64,000 nucleotides of DNA from Roseovarius sp. GTDB lineage: Bacteria > Pseudomonadota > Alphaproteobacteria > Rhodobacterales > Rhodobacteraceae. The translations under genes were made by a program, and so were the position numbers. The stretch lies in contig PBIL01000022.1 in NCBI GenBank assembly GCA_002720475.1, positions 1-64,000 on the forward strand. Reading direction: 5' to 3'. The number at the start of each line of letters is the position of its first letter. Within the stretch, counting starts at the first letter, position 1. Below the pieces are notes generated by a model. The model was not told where the DNA came from, ran no database searches, and was given only the letters and a program-made list of their open reading frames with translations. This document shows, piece by piece, positions 1 through 8,050 of this stretch.

Positions 1-45
1 ACGCTCGCGCACTTCTGGGGAATACTTGTTCGTTGTCTTGCTCAT
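1..45 (-). CDS. IS3-family transposase OrfA, N-terminus only (runs off window)
   Basis: On the minus strand an ATG at 45 opens the peptide MSKTTNKYSPEVRER, which continues past the left edge. This matches the usual first residues of IS3-family OrfA, the helix-turn-helix subunit translated ahead of the OrfB integrase. Only 15 codons are visible, so the call rests on this short N-terminus and on the terminal-repeat-like sequence just upstream (46-98). Whether the element is complete cannot be told from here. Confidence 0.6.
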   Translation of the reverse strand, partial: MSKTTNKYSPEVRER

Positions 46-98
46 GATGCTCCATCCTACTCAAGAGTTGGAGCCTCCGGCAAATCCGGCGCGGTTCA
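46..98 (-). repeat. Probable terminal end of the left IS3-family element
   Basis: Read on the minus strand from 98 towards the OrfA start, the sequence begins TGAACCGCGCCGGATTTGCC and runs into a short leader before the ATG. TGAAC-type starts followed by GC-rich repeat are common for IS3-family terminal inverted repeats. The partner end lies outside the window, so the exact boundary is inferred. Confidence 0.5.
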
Positions 99-1444
99 TC
101 GGGGCGTGTTCGTCAAGTGCGATCGGTTCCAGTTCCGTCATGGGGTCATGCTTCTGTCCGCGGTCGGCCCGTAGGGCACGCCGCATGTTGGCGGTCGAAG
201 GTGAGGCGGACCATGCTAAACGGCGGGCTTGCGTGATCGCGCGCAGAAAGCAGCACCAGGCACTCGTGCGGCCTTCGCCTCATCCCCGTCCCTGACGGGA
301 CCCTTGGCAAAACACTGGGCGAACTGGCGCCATGGCTTCGGAATCAGATCATGCAGCGGCTCCCCAATGGAACGGGGCGTCGTCGCGCCACATGCGGTGC
401 ATCACGACGGCGAGTTTGCGCGCCACCGCGATCTTCGCTTTCTTCAGACTGCTCCGCTTGGCAATCCTCAAGCCCCAGGCCCGGATTGAAGTCCATTGGC
501 GGGAACGTGTGAGCATGACGTGAGCCGCGGTGAAGAGCGCCGCACGGGTGAAGGCATCGCCGGATCGGCTGATGCGACCTCTCACGTCGGTCTCACCGGA
601 CTGGTATTGTCGTGGTGTCAGACCAAGATGGGCACCGACATCGCTCGAGCGGCGGAAGCGACCCGGGTCGTCGATCGTCGACTTGAACGCCAGTGCCGTG
701 ACCGGCCCGACGCCGGGGATGGTCATGAATCGGCGGCAGAGTTCGTCATTGGCCGTGAGGCGCAACAGTGCCCGGTGGAGTTCGGCGCGTTGCGCCTGCA
801 TCTCGGCGCGTCCGCGAAGCAATGCAGACATGCAAAGTTCGAGGTTCGGATGCTCCTCGACGAGCTCACGCACCCGCGCCTCGAAGTCCCGCACGGCGAC
901 ACGCCCGACCTTCAAGCCGAATGGACGCAACAGCCCGCGGATCTCGTTCTCGTGGTCGCGCAGTTTGTTGACGAAGAACTCGCGCGACATGAGTAGCGTG
1001 CGCATCTCCTGGCTCTCCGTCGACTTTACATGGACTGACTTGAACCAGCCCGAGCGGATGAGCTGCGCCAGAGAGCGGGCGTCGTTGCGGTCGTTCTTGT
1101 TGCGATTCATGGCCACCATCGCAGCCTTGGCGTGCCGCGCTTCGATGCAGACGGCGGGCAGTCCGGCGCTTGTGAGGCCATTGTAGAGCCACTGCGACAA
1201 AGGCCCGGCCTCGAAACCAACCCGTTCAAAGACGCCGTCTATACCAGTCAGCACTTCGCCGATATCGGCAGGGTCGGAAACCGCCTTTGCTTCAAGGATC
1301 ATTCCGCCCTCCGCATCGACAACGCAGATGCTGGTCATCTCTAGCGAGACGTCGAGTCCCGCATACAAAGCTTTGGTCATGGTCGTTCTCCCGGTAGTTG
1401 ATTCACCGGCAAGAAGAATACCGGTGATCCCGGGGACTGAGCCC
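99..1444 (-). mobile_element. IS110-family insertion sequence (approximate limits)
   Basis: The IS110-type transposase gene (349-1380) sits between two IS3-family fragments. The left one ends near 98 and the right one resumes at about 1445, so these are the outer limits of the IS110 copy. IS110 elements have no long terminal inverted repeats and make no clear target duplication, so the ends cannot be fixed from one copy. About 250 nt of non-coding sequence lies downstream of the transposase gene and about 65 nt upstream. The family carries its bridge (seeker) RNA in such a non-coding end. Confidence 0.6.
349..1380 (-). CDS. IS110-family transposase (RuvC-like DEDD + Transposase_20)
   Basis: This is a recombinase of about 343 aa that moves the surrounding element. 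The start is placed at the ATG beginning MTKALYAGLDVS (1380); the frame is open to 1500 only because it reads through into an IS3 remnant. The N-terminal half has the RuvC-like acidic pattern: Asp10 in AGLDVS, a Glu in GFEAG, and the Asp pair in KNDRNDAR. The C-terminal half has the Transposase_20 helix-hairpin-helix signature MTIPGVGPVTA, followed by the region holding the family's serine (GRISRSGD). The length is normal and no frameshift is seen, so the copy may be active. Confidence 0.93.
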   Translation of the reverse strand: MTKALYAGLDVSLEMTSICVVDAEGGMILEAKAVSDPADIGEVLTGIDGVFERVGFEAGPLSQWLYNGLTSAGLPAVCIEARHAKAAMVAMNRNKNDRNDARSLAQLIRSGWFKSVHVKSTESQEMRTLLMSREFFVNKLRDHENEIRGLLRPFGLKVGRVAVRDFEARVRELVEEHPNLELCMSALLRGRAEMQAQRAELHRALLRLTANDELCRRFMTIPGVGPVTALAFKSTIDDPGRFRRSSDVGAHLGLTPRQYQSGETDVRGRISRSGDAFTRAALFTAAHVMLTRSRQWTSIRAWGLRIAKRSSLKKAKIAVARKLAVVMHRMWRDDAPFHWGAAA

Positions 1445-1669
1445 CGATTACGCCATCTCAATGAGGAGATCTTCGACAGCCTGGCCGACGCCCGCCGCAC
1501 GCTGGCCCTCTGGCGCTACGACTACAACAACGTCAGGCCGCATTCCTCGCTCAGCGGGATGACCCCATCCGACACGCGCCGAGCGATTGAGCAATCTGAG
1601 GGCTCCGCGCCCGGCGCGCTTGCCCAAGCCCAAAACGACATCTATCAACCCCAAGGACTCTCGTTATGA
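1445..1669 (+). pseudogene. IS3-family transposase OrfB, C-terminal remnant
   Basis: The plus-strand frame from about 1445 to the stop at 1667-1669 reads LNEEIFDSLADARR, then ALWRYDYNNVRPHSSL and a final EGSAPGALAQ block. This is the end of the rve/integrase-core domain of IS3-family OrfB, including its last catalytic-region helix. Everything upstream, including the DDE residues, is replaced by the IS110 element. The gene is therefore dead, most likely cut by the IS110 insertion or by a linked deletion. Confidence 0.85.
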
Positions 1670-1695
1670 ACGAGGGACGACCGGGGGGCAGGTCA
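1670..1695 (+). repeat. Probable right terminal repeat of the second IS3-family element
   Basis: After the OrfB stop the sequence runs through GAGGGACGACC to GGGGGGCAGGTCA at 1683-1695. An end of this kind (TGACCTGCCCCC on the other strand) is common for IS3-family elements. It differs from the TGAACCGCGCC end at 98-46, so the two IS3 remnants come from different elements. Confidence 0.45.
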
Positions 1696-1756
1696 AACAC
1701 GATCCCCGCCGGGTCGCAGCAGCGAAGGAGCACCTTCTGCGCAGCGCGATGGCCCA

Positions 1757-2443
1757 TCACACCCCCACGTAGCGTTCGCCGAGTTCGGGGGTGAGATCGG
1801 CCATCGCCCCCGTCCAGACGGTGCGCCCACGCTCGAGGATCACGGCGCGGTCCGAGACGCCCGCGAGCTCGCGCAGCGACTTGTCGATGAGCAGGATCGA
1901 CAGCCCCGCCTCGCGCTTGAGCGCGGCGATGGCGGCCCAGATCTCCTGTCGCACGATGGGGGCCAGCCCTTCGGTCGCCTCGTCGAGGATGAGAAGGCGC
2001 GGATTGGTCATGAGCGCGCGCCCGATGGCGAGCATCTGCTGCTCGCCGCCCGAGAGCGAGGCGGCGCGCTGCGTCAGCCGTTCGCCCAGGCGGGGGAATA
2101 GGGCGGTCACGCGGGCCTGCGTCCAGTCGCCGGGACGCGCGGCGGCGATCAGGTTTTCCCGCACGGTCAGATCGGCAAAGCAGCGCCGCCCCTCGGGGAC
2201 CAGCCCGATGCCAAGCCGCGCGACGCGGTGGCTGGGAAGCGGGTGGAGATCCTGCCCGTCGAGGCTCAGGCGCCCCTCCGAGGGGATCATCCGGCAGATC
2301 GCCTTGACGGTGGTGGTCTTGCCCATGCCGTTGCGGCCCATGAGGGCCACCACCTCGCCCGCGCCCACCTCCAGATCGACCCCGATAAGCGCCTGCGAGG
2401 CACCGTAACGCGCGGTCAGGCCCTCGAGCTTGAGCAGGGTCAT
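1757..2443 (-). CDS. livF: Branched-chain-type ABC transporter ATPase LivF
   Basis: One of the two cytoplasmic ATPases of a hydrophobic amino-acid transporter-type (HAAT) importer, 228 aa. Walker A is GRNGMGKT at residues 36-43, the ABC signature is LSGGEQQ, and Walker B is LLILDEATEGLAP. The EATEGLAP wording is typical of LivF rather than LivG. Its ATG overlaps the livG stop by 4 nt (ATGA), and it is the last gene of the operon livK-livH-livM-livG-livF. Substrate is not decided by the ATPase; ligase debris upstream of the operon hints at aromatic acids as well as amino acids. Confidence 0.93.
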   Translation of the reverse strand: MTLLKLEGLTARYGASQALIGVDLEVGAGEVVALMGRNGMGKTTTVKAICRMIPSEGRLSLDGQDLHPLPSHRVARLGIGLVPEGRRCFADLTVRENLIAAARPGDWTQARVTALFPRLGERLTQRAASLSGGEQQMLAIGRALMTNPRLLILDEATEGLAPIVRQEIWAAIAALKREAGLSILLIDKSLRELAGVSDRAVILERGRTVWTGAMADLTPELGERYVGV

Positions 2444-3189
2444 GCGTCCTCTCCCAGATAGGCGCTGCGCACCGCGCGGTCGGCGCGGATCTCGGTCACG
2501 GTTCCGGTGGCGATGACGCGGCCCGAGGCCAGAACGCTGATCCGGTCCGCAAGTGCGAAAACCGCGTCCATGTCATGTTCGACCAGCAGGATCGGCGCCT
2601 CCTCGCGCAGCCCGTCGAGAAAGCCGGTCAGGCGCCTGGAGCCGCTCGCGCCGAGGCCCGCCATCGGCTCGTCCATGAGAAAGGCACGGGGGCGGAGCGT
2701 GAGCGCGACCGCCACCTCGAGCTGGCGGCGCTGGCCGTGGCTCAGCTCGGCGGTGCGGCGGTCGCGCTCGTCGGCAAGGCCCACGCGCTCGAGCGCGGTC
2801 ATGGCGCGGGCGCGCAGCTCCGCATCCGCCGTGGCGGGCGACCAGAAGCGCCAGGGCCTCCCTTCGGCCCCGAGCGCGCCCAGAAGCACGTTCTCGAGCA
2901 CGCTGTCCTCCATCGCCAGCGCCGAGATCTGGAAGGTCCGGCCCAGCCCCGCGCGCGCCCGCGCCGCCGTGCTCTCCTGCGTCACGTCGCGGCCCAGAAG
3001 GGTGACGCGCCCGGCATCGGGGCGCAGCCCGCCGGAAATCTGCGCGATCAGCGTGGACTTGCCCGCGCCGTTGGGGCCGATCAGCGCATGGATCTCGCCC
3101 GCGCGCAGGTCGATGGAGACATCGTCGGTGGCACGGAGCGCGCCGAAGCTCTTCATCAGGTTGTGGGTGGCGAGGATCGACTCAGACAT
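2440..3189 (-). CDS. livG: Branched-chain-type ABC transporter ATPase LivG
   Basis: Second ATPase of the HAAT importer, 249 aa from the ATG beginning MSESILATHNLMKSFG. That start is preferred over an upstream in-frame start at 3237, which would overlap livM by over 50 nt. Walker A is GPNGAGKST, the signature region is LSHGQRRQLEVA, and Walker B is FLMDEPMAGLGA. The LSHGQ signature and the longer insertion after Walker A fit LivG. It overlaps livM by 8 nt and livF by 4 nt, implying translational coupling. Confidence 0.92.
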   Translation of the reverse strand: MSESILATHNLMKSFGALRATDDVSIDLRAGEIHALIGPNGAGKSTLIAQISGGLRPDAGRVTLLGRDVTQESTAARARAGLGRTFQISALAMEDSVLENVLLGALGAEGRPWRFWSPATADAELRARAMTALERVGLADERDRRTAELSHGQRRQLEVAVALTLRPRAFLMDEPMAGLGASGSRRLTGFLDGLREEAPILLVEHDMDAVFALADRISVLASGRVIATGTVTEIRADRAVRSAYLGEDA

Positions 3190-4165
3190 GCGGCCCCGCC
3201 TTTCCGGTGAGCAGGCCGACGATGCCGCCGCGGGCAAAGAGCACGATGCCCAGAAGGATCACCCCGAGCCAGATGTGCCAGAACTCGGTCAGCGCGCCGA
3301 GCCAGTGCTCGAGCAGCACGAAGAGGCAGGCCCCGATCACCGGCCCCGTGAGCCGTCCGACGCCGCCGATCACGATGAGCACGATCAGCTCGCCCGAGAG
3401 CTGCCAGCTGAACATCGTGGGGCTGACGAAGCGGTTGAGATCGGCGAAAAGCGCGCCCGCAAGCCCGGTGATCGCGCCGGAGATCACGAAGGCCAGAAGC
3501 TTGAGCCGCAGGGGAGAGAGGCCCACCGTCTCGACCCGCGCGGGCACCTGCCGCGCGGCATTGAGCGCCAGCCCGAAGGGTGCCGCGCGCAGACGCGCGT
3601 AGAGCAGCAGCGCAAGGCACAGAAGCGCGAAGCACAGGCCGAAGAACTGGATCGGGTCGAGCGTGTTCAGCCCCGGAAAGCCGTTGCGCACGTAGATCGA
3701 GAGCCCGTCCTCGCCGCCATAGCTGCTCCATGAGATGGCGAAGTAATAGAACATCTGCCCGAAGGCGAGGGTGATCATGATGAAATAGACCCCCGAGGTG
3801 CGCAGGCTCAGAAGCCCGATCAGCAGCGCGGCCAGCGCCGAGACCGCGACCGCCACCAGCCAGATGAGCGGCATGGACTTGCTGCCCGAGATCGAGAGCG
3901 GCCCGAGATCGAGCGTGGTATAGGTCTGCGCGTGATGGGCGAGGATGCCCATGGCATAGCCGCCAAGCCCGAAGAAGACGGCGTGCCCGAGGCTCACCAG
4001 CCCGCCGATGCCGAGCGCGATGTTGAGGCCCACGGCCGCCAGCGCGAGGATCGCGGCGCGGGTGGCGAGCGTGATGGTAAAGGGCTCTTCCACCGCCAGC
4101 GCCCAGAGCGCCACGGCCAGAAGCGCCGCGGGCACGGCGAAGGTGAGAAGGCGTTCGGGGATCAT
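3182..4165 (-). CDS. livM: Branched-chain-type ABC transporter permease LivM
   Basis: Inner-membrane permease of 327 aa beginning MIPERLLTFAVPAAL, with about nine hydrophobic segments. The conserved family stretch GLVSLGHAVFFGLGGYA lies near residue 60, and the second conserved block is FVISGAITGLAGALFA. The start is set at 4165 because it gives an ATGA overlap with livH; the open frame upstream is a shadow of livH. It pairs with LivH to form the pore of the importer. Confidence 0.92.
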   Translation of the reverse strand: MIPERLLTFAVPAALLAVALWALAVEEPFTITLATRAAILALAAVGLNIALGIGGLVSLGHAVFFGLGGYAMGILAHHAQTYTTLDLGPLSISGSKSMPLIWLVAVAVSALAALLIGLLSLRTSGVYFIMITLAFGQMFYYFAISWSSYGGEDGLSIYVRNGFPGLNTLDPIQFFGLCFALLCLALLLYARLRAAPFGLALNAARQVPARVETVGLSPLRLKLLAFVISGAITGLAGALFADLNRFVSPTMFSWQLSGELIVLIVIGGVGRLTGPVIGACLFVLLEHWLGALTEFWHIWLGVILLGIVLFARGGIVGLLTGKAGPHV

Positions 4166-5082
4166 GCGCGGACCCCGAAAAGGCCGGAGGGGCGCCAGAT
4201 CAGCACAAGGCTCATGACGATGTATATGGCCATGGAGGCAAGCGCCGAGCCGGTCTGCGTGGCCGCGTCGGGCGCCATGAAGAGCTTGAAGAGCTCGGGC
4301 AGGAAGATGCCCCCCAGCGTATCGGTGAGCCCGACCAGGAGCGCGCCCACGAACGCCCCCTTGATCGAGCCGATCCCGCCGATCACGATCACCACGAAGG
4401 CCAGGATCAGCACCGGCTCGCCCATGCCGACCTGCACCGACTGGATCGCGCCGACAAGCGCGCCCGCAAGCCCCGCCAGCGCCGCGCCAAGCGCGAAGAC
4501 AAGCGTGTAGAGCTTCGAGATGTCCACGCCGAGGGCACCGATCATCTCGCGGTCGTTCTCGCCCGCGCGGATCTGGATGCCGATGCGCGTGCGCGCCGTG
4601 AGCCACCACAAAAAGAGCGCCACCAGAAGCCCCAAGCCTATGAGGGTGAGCCGGTAGAGCGGATACTGGATTCCCCCCGGCAGCGTCACCGGACCGGAGA
4701 GCGCGCCGGGCACGTCGAGAAAGAGCGGGAAGGAGCCGAAGACGTAGCGCGTGCCCTCCGAAAAGATGAGGATCAGCGCGAAGGTGGCCAGCACCTGATC
4801 GAGATGCGCCGCAGCGTAAAGCCGCCGGATCACCAGCACTTCGATCAGCACCCCCGCAAGCGCCGCCCCCGCCAGCGCCGCGATGAGCCCCAACCCGAAA
4901 GAGCCCGTCGCCCCCGCCACCCAGGCGGCGGCGAAGGCCCCCACCATGTAGAGAGAGCCGTGCGCGAGGTTGATGAGCCCCATCACGCCGAAGATCAGCG
5001 TGAGCCCGGCGGCCATGAGAAACAGCATCACCCCGGCCTGGAGGCCGTTGAGAACCTGCTCTGCGATGAGAATGGCGGACAT
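4162..5082 (-). CDS. livH: Branched-chain-type ABC transporter permease LivH
   Basis: Inner-membrane permease of 306 aa with eight or more membrane helices. Family blocks are visible: GLTLIFGVMGLINLAHGS near the N-terminus and GALAGLAGALVGAIQSV in the middle. It stands 102 nt behind the binding-protein gene, and a strong hairpin in that gap (5153-5177) may lower its expression relative to the binding protein. It overlaps livM by 4 nt. Confidence 0.92.
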   Translation of the reverse strand: MSAILIAEQVLNGLQAGVMLFLMAAGLTLIFGVMGLINLAHGSLYMVGAFAAAWVAGATGSFGLGLIAALAGAALAGVLIEVLVIRRLYAAAHLDQVLATFALILIFSEGTRYVFGSFPLFLDVPGALSGPVTLPGGIQYPLYRLTLIGLGLLVALFLWWLTARTRIGIQIRAGENDREMIGALGVDISKLYTLVFALGAALAGLAGALVGAIQSVQVGMGEPVLILAFVVIVIGGIGSIKGAFVGALLVGLTDTLGGIFLPELFKLFMAPDAATQTGSALASMAIYIVMSLVLIWRPSGLFGVRA

Positions 5083-5152
5083 GCTGTCCCTTTCGTCAAT
5101 TCCCGTCCCGCGCCCCGCCGATGGCCGGGTGCAGCCCTCACGCGGGAGCCGG

Positions 5153-5177
5153 GGCCCCGGGCCGTGGACCCGGGGCC
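5153..5177 (-). terminator. Intercistronic hairpin between binding protein and livH
   Basis: GGCCCCGGG (5153-5161) and CCCGGGGCC (5169-5177) form a perfect 9-bp GC stem with a 7-nt loop. There is no following T-run, so it is unlikely to be a full terminator. It resembles the hairpins behind periplasmic binding-protein genes that protect the upstream mRNA or give partial termination, so that binding protein is made in excess of the membrane parts. Confidence 0.6.
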
Positions 5178-5184
5178 TGCGCGA

Positions 5185-6315
5185 TCACATCTTGCACTCG
5201 GCCGCGTAGGCGTCGGCATGATCCTCGAGCGCCACGCCGATCACCTTGTTGGTGAAGACATCGCCCTCCTTGATCACCTCGCGGGCATAGATGTCCTGGA
5301 TCGGGTGGTGGTTCGGCCCGAAGCGGAAATCGCCCCGGGTCGATGCGAAATCGGCCGCGCGCAGCGCCTCCCGGAAGGCATCGGCATCCGAGGGATCGGC
5401 CTTTTCCAGCGCCGAAACCAGCAGGTTCGCGGTATCGAAGCCCTGGCTCGCATAAAGCGAGGGCAGGCGTCCATACCTGGCCTGAAAGCTCTCGACAAAG
5501 GCCACGTTGGCCGGGTTGTCGAGGTCCTTGGACCATTGCGAGGTGTTCACCACGCCGAGCGCCGCCGGACCCACGGCCTGCAGGATGCCCTGGTCGAAGC
5601 TGAAGGCCGGGCCCACCACCGGCAGGCCGACGCCCGAATCGGCATATTGCTTGAGGAAGGAGATCCCCATGCCGCCGGGCAGGAAGAAGAACACCGAATC
5701 CGCCCCGCTCGCGCGGATCTGGGCGATCTCGGCGGCGTAATCGGTCTGGCCCAGCTGGGTATAGATCTCGCCCGCCAGTTCGCCCTCGTAGAAGCGTTTG
5801 TAGCCGGTGAGCGCGTCCTGCCCCGCCGGGTAATTGGGCGCAAGGATGAAGCTGTTCCTGTAGCCCGCCGAATTGGCATAGGCACCGGCCGCCTCGTGCA
5901 GGTTGTCATTCTGCCAGGCGACGTTGAAATAGTTCTCGTGACAGCCCTTGCCCGCCAGCGCCGAGGGCCCGGCATTGGGCGAGAGATAGAACTTGCCCTG
6001 TGCGACCGCGCCGGGAATGACCGCCATGGCAAGGTTGGACCAGATGATGCCGGTCAGCACATCGACCTTTTCCGACTGGATCATCTTGTCGGAAAGCTGC
6101 ACGGCGATGTCGGGCTTTTGCTGGTCGTCCTCGATCACCACCTCGATGTCGTCGCGGCCCGATTGCTCGATGGCGAGCATGAAGCCGTCGCGCACGTCGA
6201 TGCCAAGGCCCGCGCCGCCGCCCGAAAGCGTGGTGATCATCCCCACCTTGACCTCGGCCGCGGCCCCGGTGGCCGCAAGCGCCAGCGCCGCGGCGCTCAT
6301 CAGCAGTTTCTTCAT
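5185..6315 (-). CDS. ABC transporter substrate-binding protein (LivK / peripla_BP_6 type)
   Basis: Periplasmic binding protein of 376 aa. It starts [20 protein letters not shown], a classic Sec signal with a likely cut after AAA, followed by [18 protein letters not shown], the usual first strand of the type I periplasmic fold. The operon partners are livHMGF. Although related to LivK, this branch also includes proteins for aromatic acids, amides and urea. The acyl-CoA-ligase remnant directly upstream makes an aromatic or related acid possible. Its ATG overlaps the stop of that remnant ORF, so it may once have been co-translated with a ligase. Confidence 0.88.
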   Translation of the reverse strand: MKKLLMSAAALALAATGAAAEVKVGMITTLSGGGAGLGIDVRDGFMLAIEQSGRDDIEVVIEDDQQKPDIAVQLSDKMIQSEKVDVLTGIIWSNLAMAVIPGAVAQGKFYLSPNAGPSALAGKGCHENYFNVAWQNDNLHEAAGAYANSAGYRNSFILAPNYPAGQDALTGYKRFYEGELAGEIYTQLGQTDYAAEIAQIRASGADSVFFFLPGGMGISFLKQYADSGVGLPVVGPAFSFDQGILQAVGPAALGVVNTSQWSKDLDNPANVAFVESFQARYGRLPSLYASQGFDTANLLVSALEKADPSDADAFREALRAADFASTRGDFRFGPNHHPIQDIYAREVIKEGDVFTNKVIGVALEDHADAYAAECKM

Positions 6316-6848
6316 GTCATGTCTCCCTTCTGGTTCCGGCCAGTCTGGTCTTGCGTGTCGTCGCGCCCCGGCCGCAGGCGAAATCTTTGTATCTTGCCGC
6401 TCTCGGTCTTGGGTAGCCCCTTCGTGAAGATCACCGAACGGGGATACTTGAACGGGGCGATGGTGGCCTTGACGTGCTCCTGCAAGGCGCGGGTAAGGCG
6501 AGTATGGAAGTCATTCTGGCTGTCGTTGATGGCTCCGGCGGCTTTGCCGCCCGCCTTGCCGTCCTGGAGCGATCGCTGATTACTCGGTGCCCGCGATGGC
6601 CATGGAAGGCAATGTCGGCGTGACGGGGCTTGCGGGATCGAAGACTGGGGAGGCAGGATCATGAAGATTTGCGTCGGGATGGATGCAGCCAGGGCAACGC
6701 ATTGGGCGGTGGCCGGGCGCATCAGCACCCGGTTGCCGGGCCTCACGCCCAGACCCTCGGTCAGGACATGGGCAGGGCGGTTGGTCCAGTCGGTCAGCTC
6801 CTTGCAGGTGCGCCGCCGCCCGTTGCCGATGAGCACGTTGGCCGCCAT
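6312..6848 (-). pseudogene. Acyl-CoA (aryl-CoA) ligase remnant, internally deleted
   Basis: One minus-strand frame contains two separated pieces of an AMP-forming CoA ligase. The N-terminal piece (about 6678-6845) reads [21 protein letters not shown] then [10 protein letters not shown], typical of aminobenzoate/benzoate-CoA ligase starts. The C-terminal piece (about 6372-6569) reads [16 protein letters not shown], then [15 protein letters not shown] with the catalytic lysine of the A10 motif. The central region with the P-loop-like and adenylate-binding motifs, roughly 300 residues, is missing. The enzyme cannot be functional. Identity of the substrate is a guess from fragments. Confidence 0.75.
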
Positions 6849-6969
6849 GCAGGAGGAGGGCACGCGCGTGCGCGATGAGGGGATCGCGCGAAGCGCCGCC
6901 GATATCGACGTGGCGATGGTCACCGCTTTCGGTTTTCCGCGCTGGAAGGGCGGACCGATGTTTGCGCAG
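6847..6969 (+). pseudogene. 3-hydroxyacyl-CoA dehydrogenase fragment (FadB/FadJ type)
   Basis: On the plus strand a 41-codon stretch reads [20 protein letters not shown], then [14 protein letters not shown]. This corresponds to the conserved C-terminal domain of multifunctional 3-hydroxyacyl-CoA dehydrogenases (family wording: EEGIA.RASDIDV...GFPR..GGPM). Nothing before or after it in this frame belongs to the family. It lies head to head with the ligase remnant, so this 0.6-kb stretch is a scrap heap of a former fatty or aromatic acid degradation locus. Confidence 0.7.
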
Positions 6970-6992
6970 GGGCGCCGAGCGCGGCGGCCCTC

Positions 6993-7967
6993 TCAGGCCA
7001 CGCCCGCGCGCAGACAGTCGTGGATATGAACAAGACCGCAGAGGCGGTTTTCCCCCTCCACCACGAAAAGCGCGCCGATCTTGTGGCGGTTCATCAGGCC
7101 GAGCGCCTCCGAGAGCAGCATGTCGGGCGCGGCGGTGCGCGGGCTGCGGGTGGCCACTTCTGCGGCGGTCCGGCCCATCAGCCCGTCGAGATTGCGCCGC
7201 AGGTCGCCGTCGGTGATCACGCCGAGCAGGGTGCCGTTCTCGGTGACGGCGGCGATGCCGAAGCCCTTGGCGCTCATCTCGATGAGGGTTTCGCCCATGC
7301 CTGTCGCGGGCGTGACCTGCGGCAGCGCATCGCCGGTGTGCATCACGTCGCGCACCCGCAGGAACTGCGCCCCGAGCTTGCCGCCGGGGTGAAAGACGTG
7401 AAAGGCATCGGCCTTGAAGCCGCGTTCCTCCATCAGCGCCACGGCCAGCGCATCGCCAAGCGCCAGCGTGCAGGTGGTCGAGGTGGTGGGGGCCATGCCG
7501 ATGGCGCAGGCCTCGGGCATGTCGGGCAGGATCAGCGCCACGTCGGCCTGCCGCGCAAGCGTGCTGTCCGCGACGCGGGTGATGGCGATCATCGGAATGC
7601 CGAAGCGGCGGGTATACTGGATCAGGTCCGAGAGTTCCCGTGTCTCGCCGGAATTGGACAGAAGGATGCAGACATCGCCCGCCGTCACCATGCCCAGGTC
7701 GCCATGGCTCGCCTCGCCGGGGTGCAGGAAGAGCGCGGGCGTGCCGGTGGAGGCCAGCGTGGCCGCGATCTTGCGCGCGATATGGCCGGACTTGCCCATG
7801 CCGGAGGTGACGACCCGGCCTTTTGCCGCAAGGATCATCCGCGTGGCGCGGGCAAAGCCCTCGGGCGGGCAGTCGGCCATGGCGGCAAGCGCCTCCGCCT
7901 CGGCGCGCAGCACCCGCGCGGCCACGCCGCGTATCCTGTCGTGATCCTTGTCGGCCGTCCCGGTCAT
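6993..7967 (-). CDS. kdsD: Arabinose-5-phosphate isomerase KdsD/KpsF family
   Basis: Converts ribulose 5-phosphate to arabinose 5-phosphate, the first committed step to KDO. It is 324 aa from MTGTADKDHD; an in-frame ATG at 8021 would add a poorly conserved basic leader. The N-terminal SIS domain shows SGMGKSGHIARK, HPGEASHGDLG and LLSNSGET. The C-terminal half has a CBS pair, including GVITDGDLRR. kdsB lies 9 kb away on the same strand, which supports KDO supply for LPS or capsule. The gene abuts the catabolic debris on its 3' side. Confidence 0.92.
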   Translation of the reverse strand: MTGTADKDHDRIRGVAARVLRAEAEALAAMADCPPEGFARATRMILAAKGRVVTSGMGKSGHIARKIAATLASTGTPALFLHPGEASHGDLGMVTAGDVCILLSNSGETRELSDLIQYTRRFGIPMIAITRVADSTLARQADVALILPDMPEACAIGMAPTTSTTCTLALGDALAVALMEERGFKADAFHVFHPGGKLGAQFLRVRDVMHTGDALPQVTPATGMGETLIEMSAKGFGIAAVTENGTLLGVITDGDLRRNLDGLMGRTAAEVATRSPRTAAPDMLLSEALGLMNRHKIGALFVVEGENRLCGLVHIHDCLRAGVA

Positions 7968-8050
7968 CGCCTGCCCTCTCGCTTTTCTGGTCGCGCCCCG
8001 CATAGCGCCGGAGCGCGGCACGGTCCAGCCATGCCGTCTCGTGCCGCTTG

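Noticed and set aside
1381..1500. N-terminal extension of the IS110 transposase frame to 1500
   Set aside because: These codons are antisense to the IS3 orfB remnant and lie outside the family's usual start.
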